In this document: piece by piece, positions 44,815 through 52,810 of the stretch
Layout: each line of letters starts with the position of its first letter
Numbering within the stretch: the stretch's first letter is position 1
Origin: Bradyrhizobium lupini
Lineage (GTDB): Bacteria; Pseudomonadota; Alphaproteobacteria; Rhizobiales; Xanthobacteraceae
Length of the DNA stretch: 64,000 nt
Assembly (NCBI RefSeq): GCF_040939785.1
Contig: NZ_CP162553.1
Span: forward strand, 5,909,001-5,973,000
Direction of reading: 5' to 3'
Translations under genes and position numbers: made by a program
The notes under the pieces: generated by a model
Databases searched by the model: none
Told to the model about the DNA's origin: nothing
The model's input: the letters and a program-made list of their open reading frames with translations, nothing else

Positions 44815-45045
44815 ATGGAATTCCCACACTGGCTTATGATCGGCGGCGCTTTGCTCGTGTTCGTCGGGTTAGTCGGCGCTGCGCTTCAAAGAAGACCAGC
44901 GGCAGCCAACCCGTCAGAAAGTAAGGTAGCCGATGAGCAGCCGGCGGCGCCCCTGCCCAAGTCGCTCAACCGTGCGGCTCGTTCGCTATCCGGGGAAGCC
45001 TCCCCCGTAGAAAACCGAGCGTCCCGGCCTTCGCAGATCGAGTAA
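44815..45045 (+). CDS. small membrane-anchored protein under a FixK-type box
   Basis: A 76-residue protein: MEFPHWLMIGGALLVFVGLV starts with one membrane helix (about 5-25), followed by a disordered Ser/Pro/Ala tail (PAAANPSESKVADEQPAAPL). GGGGAAG lies upstream of the ATG. An FNR-type box sits 57 bp before the start. Function unknown; low-oxygen expression is inferred. Confidence 0.65.
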   Translation: MEFPHWLMIGGALLVFVGLVGAALQRRPAAANPSESKVADEQPAAPLPKSLNRAARSLSGEASPVENRASRPSQIE

Positions 45046-45056
45046 TCGCAATCGTC

Positions 45057-45211
45057 ATGCGACCACACGATGATGCCCAGCGACCTCCCGCGTGCGAGAA
45101 CTGCGAGCGCGAAATGACGCTGCTCGGAAGATTGTCAGAGATCGGAATTCATAAAGCGTGCGCGTGTACAGATGCCTGCCTTGCCAGCGCATTGCCACAA
45201 CGCACGACTGA
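45057..45211 (+). pseudogene. small zinc-ribbon-like protein gene, two-base frameshift
   Basis: Frame 1 reads MRPHDDAQRPPACENCEREM, then TLLGRLSEIGIHKA; after base 45158 the coherent sequence moves to another frame as RVYRCLPCQRIATTHD and stop. Removing the TG at 45159-45160 joins them into a ~49-residue protein with C-x2-C (CENC) and C-x2-C (CLPC), a typical short zinc-ribbon of rhizobia. So this copy is broken, or the two bases are an error. It lies 11 bp after the preceding small gene, possibly one transcript. Confidence 0.6.
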
Positions 45212-45339
45212 GGCAGCGGCTGGCAAACTGGCCCGGCTTGCCCCGGTGTGTCTGCAGCCCGGCGCTGGCGGGCTTCTGTACGGCCTTCCCGGGCCTCCGC
45301 TGAGGTGGCCCGGCTCCTGTGGTTGGCCGAATGAAGGGC

Positions 45340-45621
45340 CTACTTTTTCTGCTCTGTGGTGGTCGTCGTGGCAGCCGGGGTGCCGTCGCGAGCGTCCCGC
45401 CGCTCGTCGCGCCCGGTGCGGCGTTCCTGACGCCGCTCAGTGCGTCCCGTGCGGCGTTCCTGTCGGCGCTCTGTTCGCCCGCTGCGCCGCTCCTGACGGC
45501 GTTCTGTGCCTGACTTCGGCGCGTCCGCTGGCGGCGTCGTAGGCGCGGCGGCTGGCGCGGTGGTTTGGGCAACAGCCTCTGAGGCTGCAAAAATTGAGGA
45601 CGAAGCCACAAGCCCGAACAT
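45340..45621 (-). CDS. exported Arg-rich repeat protein
   Basis: A 93-residue protein: hydrophobic leader (cleavage near AVAQT), Pro/Ala/Thr linker, three tandem 11-residue units TERRQERR(S/T)GR (residues 39-71) and an Asp/Arg-containing fourth partial unit (DERRDARDG), ending in a Thr-rich tail. The unit is strongly basic and probably helical or disordered. The repeats are coded by a 33-bp tandem repeat at 45409-45507, a place where unit number may vary. No in-frame ATG exists before 45621 ahead of the stop. Function unknown. Confidence 0.58.
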   Translation of the reverse strand: MFGLVASSSIFAASEAVAQTTAPAAAPTTPPADAPKSGTERRQERRSGRTERRQERRTGRTERRQERRTGRDERRDARDGTPAATTTTTEQKK

Positions 45622-45711
45622 CCCTGCGTATCCAAGGAAAGTGAGTGCGTTGCGACGACAGACCTGTTTCGGCTCCTACATCTTCAAGCTCCCGGTTTGC
45701 TGGCCCGCTGA

Positions 45712-46002
45712 TCAGTCATTTACATGGTTGGCTTCTAGCCACTCTGGAATTCCCTCCGACGGAATTGACGCTCTTGGCAGGCGCGGGATGATGGTGCCTG
45801 CAGTGACAATCAATCCTTCGGTGAATCTGGCTCGCGCAAAATCCCGGGCCTGTGCTTCGGTGACAAACGTCTTCGTTAAGCGCGGATGTCGCCGTCTTAG
45901 CAGCGTGCCGTCCATCGGCACTTCAAAGGTGACATACCACGTGTACTTCATACCGCGAGGCCGCTGCCCGTCATCGGTCGCTATCCTCCGGGCCGAGACC
46001 AA
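45712..46002 (-). CDS. small hypothetical protein with a DUF-type beta-alpha core
   Basis: A 96-residue protein. The core KYTWYVTFEVPMDGTLLRRR, then TKTFVTEAQARDFARARFTE and GLIVTAGTIIPRLPRASIPS, matches short rhizobial proteins that I know only as hypothetical. It is soluble and has no signal peptide. An inner start (MKYTWYV, residue 18) is possible. Single gene between two leftward secreted-protein genes. Confidence 0.65.
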   Translation of the reverse strand: MVSARRIATDDGQRPRGMKYTWYVTFEVPMDGTLLRRRHPRLTKTFVTEAQARDFARARFTEGLIVTAGTIIPRLPRASIPSEGIPEWLEANHVND

Positions 46003-46046
46003 CCGCGACGGCTCTTTTTCTCCCCAGCTACCTGCAAACCACTGGT

Positions 46047-46310
46047 CTACCGCCGCACGCCGACGCGGTTGACGCCACCATTGGCATTGCCACCGGCATT
46101 ATGGCGCACCGCAGCGCGGGCTACCGGACGCGCACCGAGCACCACACCGGGCCGAGCAACGCAGCCGGCGGGGTAGGCAGTGTATTGGCAATACACGACC
46201 GCATTGGCCGGGCCTGGACTGAGAGTGAGACCTGCAAGCCCCAACAGGCTGCTGGCAGCTATCCCTGCAACAGTCGCCGACTTGATCGAAAAATGCTTCT
46301 TAGGATGCAT
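46047..46310 (-). CDS. small exported protein under a FixK-type box
   Basis: An 87-residue protein: a basic start MHPKKHFSIKS, hydrophobic signal (ATVAGIAASSLLGLAGLTLS, cleavage near ANAVV), then YCQYTAYPAGCVARPGVVLG with two cysteines and an Asn/Gly/Arg-rich tail. A TTGA-N6-TCAA box is centred 103 bp upstream of the start. Similar Cys-pair secreted proteins are frequent in Bradyrhizobium; function unknown. Confidence 0.65.
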   Translation of the reverse strand: MHPKKHFSIKSATVAGIAASSLLGLAGLTLSPGPANAVVYCQYTAYPAGCVARPGVVLGARPVARAAVRHNAGGNANGGVNRVGVRR

Positions 46311-46406
46311 GGTGCGGGTCTCCCTTTTTCGTGCCAGCGCAACAGATGCACGGACGCCGTCTCAGGTGTGGCTGCACGCAGCGTGTCCGCTGAAGGATAG
46401 CCGGTG

Positions 46407-46420
46407 TTGACATAGATCAA
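46407..46420. promoter_or_regulatory. FixK/FNR-type box TTGACATAGATCAA
   Basis: A perfect TTGA-N6-TCAA site, centred 103 bp upstream of the leftward exported-protein gene (start 46310) and just past the 3' end of the potassium channel gene. Confidence 0.6.
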
Positions 46421-46497
46421 CCGAGTGTTTGCATCGCCACGCCAGAAGCTCACAGGACGCGAGTGCAGCGCACGCGTGTCGGTTCAGCGCCTGCGGT

Positions 46498-47208
46498 TCA
46501 GGTGGTATGGGTCGGCTTGCGCGCTGAGCCGGTACTGCTGAGCTCGAGGGTAACGAGCCTCGCCAGAAGGGTCGCCGGATAAAGCTGACCGATCACGCTC
46601 TCGATATTGCAGAGACTTCGTGCCAACGGATGTACCGGAACGATGTCTCCATACCCAGTCGATGTAAGCGTGACAAAGCTCATGTAAAAAAGCGATGCGG
46701 CTACTGAATGATCGTCCTCGAAAGCTATTCCCTTGATTGCGTCCGGAGCCGCTAGCCCTACAAACAGGAACAGCGTTGCAAAGGCCACCGCGATCAACAG
46801 GTACAGAAGGATCGCCCCGATAATTCGATGATATGTAACGAGACCTCGCCTAAATACGGCCTGAAGCACGACAACGCCTAACGTGCAGGCAATGACCAAC
46901 CAAGCGCCCGCCAAGATGTGAAGATGGTAGGGTACAGGGTAGTAGATGCGCAGAAAGAATACGGCGACATTAAAAATCAGCGCCAGCGACATCAGAACGA
47001 GGGCAGTTGGGCTGTTGGAGATGATCACCATGCTGACGATGATCGTTAGCAACAGACCATCGGCAAACAGATGGAAGGCGGTAATGCCCATTGCTTGTAG
47101 CGGGGCGAAGACAAAAATCAGTAATGCCAGCACGCCCGTCAGCATCGAGAGCAGCCAGTCGATGCGTTCTCCACGCAAACGGCGCAGCTCGCTTATGGGC
47201 ATCCTCAT
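46498..47208 (-). CDS. potassium-channel-like ion channel protein
   Basis: A 236-residue membrane protein: four or five helices (for example LLSMLTGVLALLIFVFAPLQ and VIACTLGVVVLQAVF), then the pore: SLFYMSFVTLTSTGYGDIVP with the selectivity filter TxTGYGD replaced only as TSTGYGD, and a last helix (LCNIESVIGQLYPATLLARL). It lacks a cytosolic RCK domain. AGGAG 5 nt before the ATG at 47208 decides the start over 47265. A TTGA-N6-TCAA box is centred 87 bp upstream, so low-oxygen control is likely. Confidence 0.85.
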   Translation of the reverse strand: MRMPISELRRLRGERIDWLLSMLTGVLALLIFVFAPLQAMGITAFHLFADGLLLTIIVSMVIISNSPTALVLMSLALIFNVAVFFLRIYYPVPYHLHILAGAWLVIACTLGVVVLQAVFRRGLVTYHRIIGAILLYLLIAVAFATLFLFVGLAAPDAIKGIAFEDDHSVAASLFYMSFVTLTSTGYGDIVPVHPLARSLCNIESVIGQLYPATLLARLVTLELSSTGSARKPTHTT

Positions 47209-47288
47209 CGATGCTCCTAACACCGCATGGTGCATCGCACCGACCACAGCTTCGCAGCAATACAATTCGAGCCTAAAGTTCAGCGATG

Positions 47289-47302
47289 TTGACGTAGATC
47301 AA
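47289..47302. promoter_or_regulatory. FixK/FNR-type box TTGACGTAGATCAA
   Basis: A perfect TTGA-N6-TCAA site centred 87 bp upstream of the potassium-channel gene start (47208) and 24 bp past the 3' end of the FixJ-like regulator gene. Confidence 0.65.
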
Positions 47303-47318
47303 TGGAGCGGCCTGGCGC

Positions 47319-47957
47319 TCAGAACGTCGCTTGAGAGTCGGATGCGCCGCCTAGGAGCCCGATTCGCTCGGCAAGAGATACCAGCTCGGCTAACGACCGC
47401 ACCTGCAATTTCTCCATCACTCCGTGACGGTGAGCTTTTATCGTGCGCTCAGTCGTTCCGAGCGCGTGAGCGATCTGCTTGTTAATTCTGCCCCGAACGA
47501 TGAGGTCAAAGACTTGTCGCTCGCGAGGCGTCAACTTAGAGAGGCGGGCACGAGCCATGCTCAGCATGTTCTGTAGGTCTTGTGATGATTGATGATGAGC
47601 AAGCGCTCCAGCAATCGCGCGAAGAAGGTCTTCTGAGCTTACGGGCTTGGTCAGGAAGTCCTCCGCACCGGCCTTTATGGTCTTTACCGTGAGAGGAATG
47701 TTGCGATAGCCGGAGAGAAATATGATCGGCAATGTCGAGCCGAGTTCGCGCAATCGCGTTTGTAGCGCAGGGCCATCCAAGTCGGGGATTTGCACGTCAA
47801 GAAGGATGCAACTCGGAACGCTATCGCCCGGCAATCGGTCCAGCAACGCCTGTGCTGACGCATAGACGGCTACATCGTAACCGGCGTGCTTCAAATGACG
47901 CTCCATCGCTGTCAAAAAGGACGGATCGTCGTCAACAATATGCACGAGCCCCGGCAC
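47319..47957 (-). CDS. FixJ/NarL-like response regulator, orphan
   Basis: A 212-residue regulator: receiver with the acidic triad VDDDP, phosphoacceptor Asp54 in ILLDVQIPD and Lys in FLTKPVS; then a LuxR-type DNA-binding domain (about 140-200: LTPRERQVFDLIVRGRINKQ, TERTIKAHRHGVMEKLQVRS). This is the FixJ/TodT subgroup. No histidine kinase is adjacent, so its partner is elsewhere. It lies upstream of the potassium-channel gene on the same strand, with a FixK-type box in between. Confidence 0.9.
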   Translation of the reverse strand: MPGLVHIVDDDPSFLTAMERHLKHAGYDVAVYASAQALLDRLPGDSVPSCILLDVQIPDLDGPALQTRLRELGSTLPIIFLSGYRNIPLTVKTIKAGAEDFLTKPVSSEDLLRAIAGALAHHQSSQDLQNMLSMARARLSKLTPRERQVFDLIVRGRINKQIAHALGTTERTIKAHRHGVMEKLQVRSLAELVSLAERIGLLGGASDSQATF

Positions 47958-48203
47958 CGATCCCCTTTCGTTGCAAAGAGAGTACCGCGCAATTCAAGGT
48001 CCGTAAGTATCGTTTAGCGCTCTTTCGGGGCATGGCTGATCTGTCCGTTCTAGAGGCGACTATGCAATTTGTGCCACCTCCGCTGCCGCGCTGCCCGGCC
48101 GTCCCGTCGCCTGCCGCCGTGGTGAGGATGACCGGGTGATGGAGCGGGCCGATGCCGCAGTCCTACGCCTGCCCGTCGGCGAAAACGTCGAGGCGGTTAG
48201 GCC

Positions 48204-48689
48204 TCAATGCAGCGACGCGGCCGGAGGCAATTGGTCGTTCTTGAAGGTATCAAGCTGAAAGCGGCTAAGAGTCTTGAACGGCGGTCTCTTGTCGAGCCAA
48301 CTGGCGCGCTGCGTCGAAGAGTCGATGATAGCGCAACACTCGATGATGCGGTCGTCCCGAAACCGGAGGAAGTGTGCAGCACGGTAGTGCGCGGACCGCT
48401 CCGTGGCGCGATCCTTCACCTTGACAATAACCGACAGGGCCGCGCGGTCTTCATTGACGACCGTAGTTAGAGGCCAAAACGAAAGGACTTCCAGTTCCTC
48501 ATGCACTTCTGTGAATGCTCGCAGAACTTCAGCCTGCCCGCGCCGTCTTCCGAGATATGGGAAAATATCAGCCGGGGCATGGCTCAGGAAATCAATGTTC
48601 TCGTCAATTGCGTGCTCAAGATCATTCAAGCGACGATGGGCGAACTGCTCGTAAATCTCGCGGACACGTCGTTCGCTCAAGGCACCCAC
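48204..48689 (-). CDS. NTF2/SnoaL-like fold protein
   Basis: A 161-residue soluble protein: RRVREIYEQFAHRRLNDLEH, ENIDFLSHAPADIFPYLGRR, EVLRAFTEVHEELEVLSFWP and YRAAHFLRFRDDRIIECCAI fit the cone-shaped NTF2-like fold (SnoaL group). Members are isomerases, hydratases or binding proteins, and no catalytic residue can be named here. A TTGA-N6-TCAA box shared with the divergent gene is centred 77 bp upstream. Confidence 0.75.
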   Translation of the reverse strand: MGALSERRVREIYEQFAHRRLNDLEHAIDENIDFLSHAPADIFPYLGRRRGQAEVLRAFTEVHEELEVLSFWPLTTVVNEDRAALSVIVKVKDRATERSAHYRAAHFLRFRDDRIIECCAIIDSSTQRASWLDKRPPFKTLSRFQLDTFKNDQLPPAASLH

Positions 48690-48758
48690 AGCATTCTCCC
48701 GGAGCTATGACAAACCATAGCAAACGGCCGGATGGAACTTCAAGGCGGGACTGTTCCG

Positions 48759-48772
48759 TTGATTTACATCAA
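48759..48772. promoter_or_regulatory. FixK/FNR-type box TTGATTTACATCAA in a divergent promoter
   Basis: A perfect TTGA-N6-TCAA site nearly midway between two divergent genes: 77 bp from the leftward NTF2-like start (48689) and 71 bp from the rightward Gly-rich gene start (48837). It could serve both. Confidence 0.7.
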
Positions 48773-48836
48773 GCGGTGGGCTTGGCGGAGCAGCACCCTC
48801 TCGCATGCGGGGGGAATTCATAGAGAGGTGCTTGCA

Positions 48837-49166
48837 ATGCTTCGCTATATCCTCGCGGCACTTGCCGCTTTCGTTTTGCTCATCGCCTGCTTGATCCCGG
48901 ATGATGCCGAGGCTCGGCGCGGCGGAGGTGCCTATCGCGGTGGCGGCGGTTATCGCGGCGGTGCGGTCGCAGTTCGAGGACCGCGCGGCGGCGGCGCTGT
49001 AGCAGTGCGCGGGGGGCGCTACGGCTATCGTGGTGGAGCCTATCGCGGCTATGGCTATCGGGGCTACGGTGTAGGAGCGGCAGCGGTAGGCGCGGCTGCC
49101 CTGGGCACCGCTGCGTACCGCCGCAGTTGCTACGATGCTTACGGGAATTATATCTGCGCCTATTAA
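48837..49166 (+). CDS. exported Arg/Gly-rich repeat protein
   Basis: A 109-residue protein: signal peptide MLRYILAALAAFVLLIACLI with cleavage near AEARR, low-complexity YRGGGGYRGGAVAVRGPRGG and RGGAYRGYGYRGYGVG, an Ala/Val-rich stretch (AAAVGAAALGTAAY) and a C-terminal disulfide candidate (RRSCYDAYGNYICAY). AGAGG lies 8 nt upstream. The FixK-type box 71 bp before the start suggests expression at low oxygen. Envelope role unknown. Confidence 0.75.
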   Translation: MLRYILAALAAFVLLIACLIPDDAEARRGGGAYRGGGGYRGGAVAVRGPRGGGAVAVRGGRYGYRGGAYRGYGYRGYGVGAAAVGAAALGTAAYRRSCYDAYGNYICAY

Positions 49167-49380
49167 TCCGTGGCAACGCGCGATAGCGCGCTTGGCCTCT
49201 GTGCGCAAGCGCTGGTGACCGTCCGCCGATGGCGGCCCTGCGCCATCCGGTCTGCAGGTACTGTGGGCGACGTGGCCTATCGCGGGGTCTGGCCGCCTAG
49301 CACCTCATTGATCTGCATCGAGCGATTTTGCGGTGCGCTGAAAAGATTTAGGAATCGTTGAGTAGAGGAGCAGTACACAG

Positions 49381-49735
49381 ATGAGTGACCTTGTCGTAAT
49401 TGCATTTCCGACCGAGGCGAAGGCGGAGGAAGTTCGTCAAAAGCTGCTGGCCATGCAGAAGGAGTTCCAGATCGATGGAGCTGGCGGATTGGGGAGAGAA
49501 TTCGACGGGCGACATCAACGAGGCGTCTGGGGAAAGTTGCACTTTCCCGATCACGCTGCGCGGCGTGACGAGTAGCTCGGAAATCTCACGGAAGCCAGCA
49601 CACGGCAAACTGAAGAAGCTTAACGTTGCGACTTACGAATACAAGACAAAGGCCCGGTACAAGGGAAGTGACACCTTTGCCATCAAGGCAGTGGGTAGGG
49701 GCCGAAAGCTTCTGGCACGTCAGTAATCACCGTGC
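49381..49735 (+). pseudogene. decayed gene pair: DUF1269 N-terminus joined to the end of another gene
   Basis: The first 31 codons (MSDLVVIAFPTEAKAEEVRQ KLLAMQKEF, split here) are the start of a DUF1269-type membrane protein. A 4-base insertion near 49473 shifts the frame, after which ELAD continues the match for four residues. The sequence then becomes WGENSTGDINEASGESCTFP and SRKPAHGKLKKLNVATYEYK...YKGSDTFAIKAVG, which looks like the C-terminal Ig-like domain of an unrelated exported protein. A second frame change near 49696 is needed to reach the plausible end ASGTSVITVHATIK and the stop at 49735. This is a deletion fusion of two genes with further decay. Confidence 0.55.
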
Positions 49736-50139
49736 ACGCGACGATCAAGTAGGCGGGCGGGGCAGTGAGCGGCGCCAATGCGGATCGCAGTGGGCGGCCA
49801 ACGGGCGACGCCGCACCAATCAGCCCAGAGGTTCCTCGGATTGTCCCCAATCACCAGAGAGTTGCTCCGTTCGGCATGTCTGGCGACCGAAGTGGTTGCG
49901 ACTGGCGACCAACGTTTCTCGACTCGGCATTAATAGCGGCTGGCTGCCGGCGGGCGTTATCTACGTTTGTTTATGAGGGCGGAGCTGAAGTCGTCAGTCG
50001 TTGCAAACCGAGGTGATTAACCAGAACAGACCTCGCGCTGCTTTGGCCGCAGACATCAAGAATTTGCATCAGAATTGCGGTCGAACAATTCCAGCGGGTT
50101 GCGCAGCGGCATCGTGTGTTGGTGAGTTGCGCCGCCGCA
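49736..50139. other. intergenic stretch without recognised gene
   Basis: About 400 bp between the decayed genes and the L,D-transpeptidase stop. An 83-codon frame at 49765 lacks a ribosome site and a coherent pattern. No repeat or RNA structure is recognised. Confidence 0.45.
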
Positions 50140-51336
50140 TCAATGCGTTAGCACGATGAAATCCGTGTCTTTTCCGGTCTCACGGCTAAATCCGTGGTCG
50201 GAAATAATCAATGAAGAGGCCGGCGTCAGAAGTTTTGAGATCCTCTCAACCGTATCCTGTGCTATTTCAATGCGGTTAAGGACAGCGGCGGCCTGATCGG
50301 GAAGCGGTGCCGGCACGGTTTGCTTCGCGGGCGCTTCTCGCCCTTTCGTGGCAGCCCCGGACATAGGGGGCAATTCATCTGGAATCGACACGACGCTCCA
50401 GCGAATAGCGGTTCTCTCGTTCTGGAATTCCAGTGCGGTAAACACGTGCGTTCCCAGCGGCTCCTCCGGATTTTCGATCTTGACCGGGACATCAAACAAC
50501 GGCGTGAAGCCCTGACGCACGAACAGCTTGCTCAACTTACGACTGACGAAGATGGAGATCGGAACGATCTTTTTAGGCACGCTTGCAGCGGGAGCTGAGC
50601 CCGGCTCCTGGAGGCTGGCGGCTTCTGGAGTCTCGGCGTTTGATAGCAGTGATCCCTGCGTTGCCGCGGCTGCACCGATGCTCTCGGTTGCGACGGTGGC
50701 ACTCTGGAATTCGGACGAACCAGCCGCGGCCTTCGGTTGAAATAGATGCGGATTGGTTATCTCGACTGGCTGGACATCACCATGCGCAATGATCACGCGC
50801 GTGCCGCGCTTCGTGAGATGCCACAGTCGAACGGCAAAATTATCTTTCAAACGGATGCAGCCGTGTGACGCTGGATGCCCAGGCACGACACCGGCGTGCA
50901 ACGCAATACCTGACCAGGTGATGCGTTGCATGTAGGGCATGGGGGCGCCGCTATAAATATTTGAACGGTGCCATCGTTGTTTGCTGATGACGCTGAACAC
51001 GCCGAGGGGCGTCGGATGCCCCTCCGTTCCGGTGGACACCGGCGAGCGTGCAATCAGGGCCCCGTTGTCAAAAAGGGAGACCCGTTGGTCTGCTATCGAG
51101 ATGATGATCTGGAGCGGGCCCTTCGGAAGGGGCTCGAGCCGAAGGCTCTTCGCCATTTCAGAGTTTGTCTGCCGGTGGTGGGGCTTGTGTTTGTACGGAG
51201 CGTATTGGCTTCGCCAGAACGTGTGTTGGGGTTCAAACAGAAATTGAGCGTGTGCGACCCCCGCAGGGAGCATGAAAATCGCGAATACAGCGGTTGTTAT
51301 CGCGCCCTGCATTGCTGACAATTTCTTAACGAACAT
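50140..51336 (-). CDS. L,D-transpeptidase (YkuD domain), exported
   Basis: A 398-residue periplasmic enzyme that makes 3-3 crosslinks in peptidoglycan or attaches proteins to it. Signal peptide (cleavage near AHAQF), YkuD domain at about 74-185 (LQIIISIADQRVSLFDNGAL, STGTEGHPTPLGVFSV) with catalytic His147 and Cys160 in HAGVVPGHPASHGCIRL, then a ~210-residue C-terminal extension with a second beta-rich part (PISIFVSRKLSKLFVRQGFT) and a Pro/Ala linker. The start at 51336 gives the signal peptide; the frame is open to 51558. It faces a lytic transglycosylase gene across 334 bp, so the two cell-wall enzymes may share control. Confidence 0.9.
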   Translation of the reverse strand: MFVKKLSAMQGAITTAVFAIFMLPAGVAHAQFLFEPQHTFWRSQYAPYKHKPHHRQTNSEMAKSLRLEPLPKGPLQIIISIADQRVSLFDNGALIARSPVSTGTEGHPTPLGVFSVISKQRWHRSNIYSGAPMPYMQRITWSGIALHAGVVPGHPASHGCIRLKDNFAVRLWHLTKRGTRVIIAHGDVQPVEITNPHLFQPKAAAGSSEFQSATVATESIGAAAATQGSLLSNAETPEAASLQEPGSAPAASVPKKIVPISIFVSRKLSKLFVRQGFTPLFDVPVKIENPEEPLGTHVFTALEFQNERTAIRWSVVSIPDELPPMSGAATKGREAPAKQTVPAPLPDQAAAVLNRIEIAQDTVERISKLLTPASSLIISDHGFSRETGKDTDFIVLTH

Positions 51337-51525
51337 CGCCCGGTCCCATAGGCGCGATTCCATCGGTTCGAGACGATGCGCGAAGCTGGCGCCTGATGCG
51401 TCATCCTGACAGCGCACCAAGCCTCTCCTCCAAATCTGGTCGCAGTGGGTCGAAAATTGGACCGTACTCACAATTGCAGTGCGAGTTGCCATGGAGTGGG
51501 GCGCTACTGCTTGCGATTCGACGCG

Positions 51526-51539
51526 TTGCAATCGGGCAA
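51526..51539. promoter_or_regulatory. FixK-type variant box TTGCAATCGGGCAA
   Basis: It fits the looser FixK2 consensus TTG(A/C)-N6-(T/G)CAA. It lies between the divergent L,D-transpeptidase (190 bp) and lytic transglycosylase (138 bp) genes. It is less certain than the TTGA-N6-TCAA sites. Confidence 0.4.
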
Positions 51540-51670
51540 CATGCTTTGGAAATATCAAGGAGCGGCGGTTTGCGCTATTGCGCCACCCACATTGATCCCA
51601 AGAATGAGCCGCTTCGCATGCTTGGCTTTTCTACACGGCTCCGGTGGAGCCTATTGGGGGCGACGGCATC

Positions 51671-52810
51671 ATGAACCCGCGGCGATTTACGATAGTGGCG
51701 CCGACATTTTGCGGAATGGTCGTTCTCGCGGGGTGGATCGCTGGCTGGCTAGCCGGGTTCGGTCCCGCCGGCACCGAGAACGCTCGCGCAGTGACAATCC
51801 AGGACCGCGCAGCAACTCTCGCCGCCACCGCGAGGCTCGCGGATGAACCGCAGGCAATCGCAATGGGCAACACCGGACCCGCGAACGCCGCTGTCGCTAG
51901 CGCCGAAGTGGCGACGGCCGCCGAACCCGCGGCGGGGACGGCTACCGACACGACGGCGGCCTCGGATAAATCGGAATCGATCGTCGTGGCCGCGTTGCCC
52001 GATCCGTCGCAGACGCGGTCGGCTGATTTACCGCGTGTGCAGGAATCGGTGGACTTGGGCCACCATGATGTCGCCCAACTGGCGCCGACGACGTGCGGTG
52101 CATCCGGCGGTGCCTCCAACTCGGGGCCGCAGGATTTCCGGTATCTCATTTGTTACATCTGGTCCGAACTGCCGCCTGCCGAGAAGCCGGCTGCGATCGT
52201 CTTGCGTTCGTTCAAGGACATCCCGGTCGGGACGCCGATGGAAGAGATCAAGCGGGCGTCCGACGCTTTCGGTCTGGATTTCACTTTCATGAAGGCGGTG
52301 GCCAAGGTCGAGTCCGGTTTCGACCCAAAGCAACGCACCGGGTCGTATATCGGGCTGTTCCAGCTGAGCAAATACGAGTTCGGTAAATTCGGCTCCGGAG
52401 ATATTCTCAATCCCCGCGATAATGCCGTTGCGGCGGCCTACAAGATCATTACCGAAGGGATTCTGTTCGAGTGGGTGACCCACAGGAAGCCGGACTTGAA
52501 CGATCTCTACCTGATCCATCAGCAGGGCTGGGAAGGCGCCGCGGAGCACCTCAGCGAACCCAATCGCGTGGCCTGGAAATCGATGTGCGCCACCAGTGAA
52601 GGCAGGGAGAAGGGCGAAAAATGGTGCAGGCGCGCGATCTGGGGCAATACGCTTCCGGCCGTTAAGGGGGCGTGGAAATCGGTGGAGAAGCTGACGTCGG
52701 AGGCGTTCGTCGGAATGTGGCGCGAGCGGGTTGCTCATTTCCAATCGAGATACATGGGCAACGCGACCGCCGACGCCGAGCGGGCGCAGGTACCAGTGAA
52801 TGTCCGTTGA
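51671..52810 (+). CDS. lytic transglycosylase-like protein (SLT domain), exported
   Basis: A 379-residue protein: signal/membrane anchor (about 8-30), a long Ala/Thr-rich linker (35-110) and a lysozyme-like domain (about 195-330). The domain has catalytic Glu214 in MKAVAKVESGFDPKQ, followed by SYIGLFQLSKYEFGKFG and DNAVAAAYKIITE. It cuts the glycan strand of peptidoglycan. The usual start of the SLT motif (ESxF...GLMQL) is seen as ESGF...GLFQL. It is divergent from the L,D-transpeptidase gene. The start at 51671 is chosen for the signal segment. Confidence 0.85.
   Translation: MNPRRFTIVAPTFCGMVVLAGWIAGWLAGFGPAGTENARAVTIQDRAATLAATARLADEPQAIAMGNTGPANAAVASAEVATAAEPAAGTATDTTAASDKSESIVVAALPDPSQTRSADLPRVQESVDLGHHDVAQLAPTTCGASGGASNSGPQDFRYLICYIWSELPPAEKPAAIVLRSFKDIPVGTPMEEIKRASDAFGLDFTFMKAVAKVESGFDPKQRTGSYIGLFQLSKYEFGKFGSGDILNPRDNAVAAAYKIITEGILFEWVTHRKPDLNDLYLIHQQGWEGAAEHLSEPNRVAWKSMCATSEGREKGEKWCRRAIWGNTLPAVKGAWKSVEKLTSEAFVGMWRERVAHFQSRYMGNATADAERAQVPVNVR

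Noticed and set aside
47587..47604. FixK-like match TTGA-N6-GCAA within the FixJ-like gene
   Set aside because: It lies inside coding sequence, not upstream of a start, and only meets the loosest consensus.
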